A DNA stretch of 64,000 nt, taken from Balneolia bacterium. GTDB taxonomy: Bacteria > Bacteroidota > Rhodothermia > Balneolales > Cyclonatronaceae. Shown here piece after piece: positions 62,887 through 64,000 of the stretch (positions are counted from its first letter, which is position 1; every line of letters starts with the position of its first letter). A program made the translations under genes and the position numbers. The notes beneath the pieces were generated by a model. It saw only the letters and a list, made by a program, of their open reading frames with translations. It was not told where the DNA came from and searched no databases. The stretch is taken from contig JAIUMA010000010.1 in NCBI GenBank assembly GCA_022565795.1, positions 1 to 64,000 on the forward strand, read 5' to 3'.

Positions 62887-63803
62887 GACTTTTCCTCCAC
62901 AGCCTTAAGAAAAGATGACTCCAGCGAGGCCCGGTGTGGATGAATTTCACTCAGGTACAAGCCCCGCTCGCTCAGGTAGCGATTTACACCCGATGCGCCC
63001 CCGGCTTCAGCTGTAAAGGAGGCGATTGCATAACCATCCTTTATTTTCACATCTAAACAAACCGCCCAGTTTTCCAGCTTTTTGGTGATGTCGTCAGCTG
63101 GGCGATTTTCAACGCCAAGCCGTAACACAACGCCGGCTGACTCCTTTTTGTCCTTTCGGATTTCTTCGGTTTTGATCAGCTCTCCTTTTTTGAGAATAGC
63201 GGCGTGGGTGCACACCTTTTCAATTTCATCAAGCATGTGGCTAGCCAGAATGATGGTCCGCCCTTGTGAAGCCAGATTCAAAATCAGATTCCGGATATCG
63301 ATTATGCCCTGCGGATCCAGCCCGTTTGTAGGCTCATCGAGAACAAGTATGGGAGGATTCGAAAGCAGTACCGATGCAATACCGAGGCGCTGCTTCATAC
63401 CCAGAGAAAGCGATCTGAACGGACGATGAGCAGCATCGGCAATCCCGGTCTGCTGAAGAACCTCCTCCACCCTTTTGGCCCGCTCTGTTGAAGGAATCCC
63501 GCGTAAAACCGCCATCATTTCGAGCTGGGCCTTTACTTTTGTTTTGGGCAGGAAATTCGGCTTTTCAAGCAGTGCGCCAACGTTTGCAGAGGTTTCGTTT
63601 GTTTGTTCGCCATCCCAAAGGAAGGTCCCGGCTGCCGGTCTCACCACTCCCAGAATTATAGAGAGCAGCGTTGTTTTTCCGCTTCCGTTTGGGCCAAGCA
63701 GTCCGTAGACCGAGCCCTCCGGAATCGAAAGGCTGACATCGCTTAGCGCCTGAACCCGGCCATAGTTTTTACTCAGGCCGGAAAGAGTTAAAATGGATTG
63801 CAT
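62883..63803 (-). CDS. ABC transporter ATP-binding protein
   Basis: The 306-residue protein has Walker A GPNGSGKTT (37-45), a signature LSLGMKQRLG, Walker B ILVLDEPTNGLDPQG and the switch histidine in ILASHMLDE. A C-terminal extension of about 90 residues after the core is like the accessory domain of ABC-2 drug- or bacteriocin-type exporters. Together with the permease it would export a substrate or act in resistance. It opens the transporter operon; the 197 bases beyond it, up to the window edge, hold no gene I can support. Confidence 0.93.
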   Translation of the reverse strand: MQSILTLSGLSKNYGRVQALSDVSLSIPEGSVYGLLGPNGSGKTTLLSIILGVVRPAAGTFLWDGEQTNETSANVGALLEKPNFLPKTKVKAQLEMMAVLRGIPSTERAKRVEEVLQQTGIADAAHRPFRSLSLGMKQRLGIASVLLSNPPILVLDEPTNGLDPQGIIDIRNLILNLASQGRTIILASHMLDEIEKVCTHAAILKKGELIKTEEIRKDKKESAGVVLRLGVENRPADDITKKLENWAVCLDVKIKDGYAIASFTAEAGGASGVNRYLSERGLYLSEIHPHRASLESSFLKAVEEKS

Positions 63804-64000
63804 AACAGGATTGATATCAAAAAGGATAGCTAATAAGATAGATAAAACGCGCGGGCTATCAGAACATCGATTGCTTTTGCGTTGTATGCATACGGGTCTC
63901 CGTCCCTGCGGTTTCGGTCATAATCAAACGATTCCGGCCCAAACCTTTGTTATATGTATATTAAAATTAGAATTGAGAAACGTTACCACAACTTAACCGA

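Noticed and set aside
1-64000. tRNA, rRNA, CRISPR or complete insertion sequence
   Set aside because: No cloverleaf with a T-loop GTTCRA pattern, no regularly spaced repeats and no transposase frame was found in the gaps or genes.

Overview
The window is chromosomal DNA of a Gram-negative bacterium of the Bacteroidota/Balneolota/Rhodothermota side of the FCB group, most like a Balneolota member. This rests on a CotH protein with a type IX secretion (T9SS) C-terminal sorting domain next to a PorZ-like propeller protein, a fused-subunit 2-oxoacid:ferredoxin oxidoreductase, a DUF5683 protein directly after ParAB, TonB-type lipoproteins, several outer-membrane barrels and few strong Shine-Dalgarno sites. 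No rRNA, tRNA, CRISPR array or complete insertion sequence was recognised. About 90% of the DNA is coding.

Layout. 0-10.3 kb: the end of a TamB-like protein, a HemD-like protein, and two long surface/T9SS proteins (CotH, PorZ-like). 10.4-24.4 kb: housekeeping metabolism (KorAB, ProC, bacilliredoxin, Mn-type superoxide dismutase, an SthA-like flavoprotein, AspRS) with a few unknown membrane proteins and lipoproteins, closing with an orphan LuxR-type response regulator. 24.6-35.5 kb: B12-dependent ribonucleotide reductase NrdJ with DnaA-box-like sites upstream, a large zinc metalloprotease, an OprP-type porin, a pseudouridine synthase and UvrC. 35.8-43.9 kb: an ECF sigma/anti-sigma pair, ParA-ParB-DUF5683, a LOG-family protein, a TPR protein and transketolase. 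43.9-50.8 kb: an Smr protein, a small membrane protein, a RelE/ParE toxin-antitoxin pair and two S9 peptidases, with three intergenic dyad elements between them; this is the most accessory-looking stretch.

50.9-56.98 kb: a compact unit of GAF histidine kinase, single-domain response regulator, membrane-anchored HEAT-repeat protein and processive family-2 glycosyltransferase, divergent from a YaiO-like outer-membrane barrel. A small TonB-domain lipoprotein lies on each side. This looks like a two-component-controlled polysaccharide synthesis and export system.

57.0-61.95 kb: the most interesting cluster, five tightly packed minus-strand genes: esterase, classical ATP-grasp ligase, circularly permuted ATP-grasp ligase, class-I glutamine amidotransferase-like protein and a second esterase. 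An ABC-2 transporter lies upstream in the same direction (62.1-63.8 kb). The enzymes needed to build, amidate or trim, and de-esterify a peptide-like amide metabolite are all present, but the substrate is unknown.

A 10-base word, GCCATCACCC or its complement, occurs eight times exactly, five of them in intergenic DNA.
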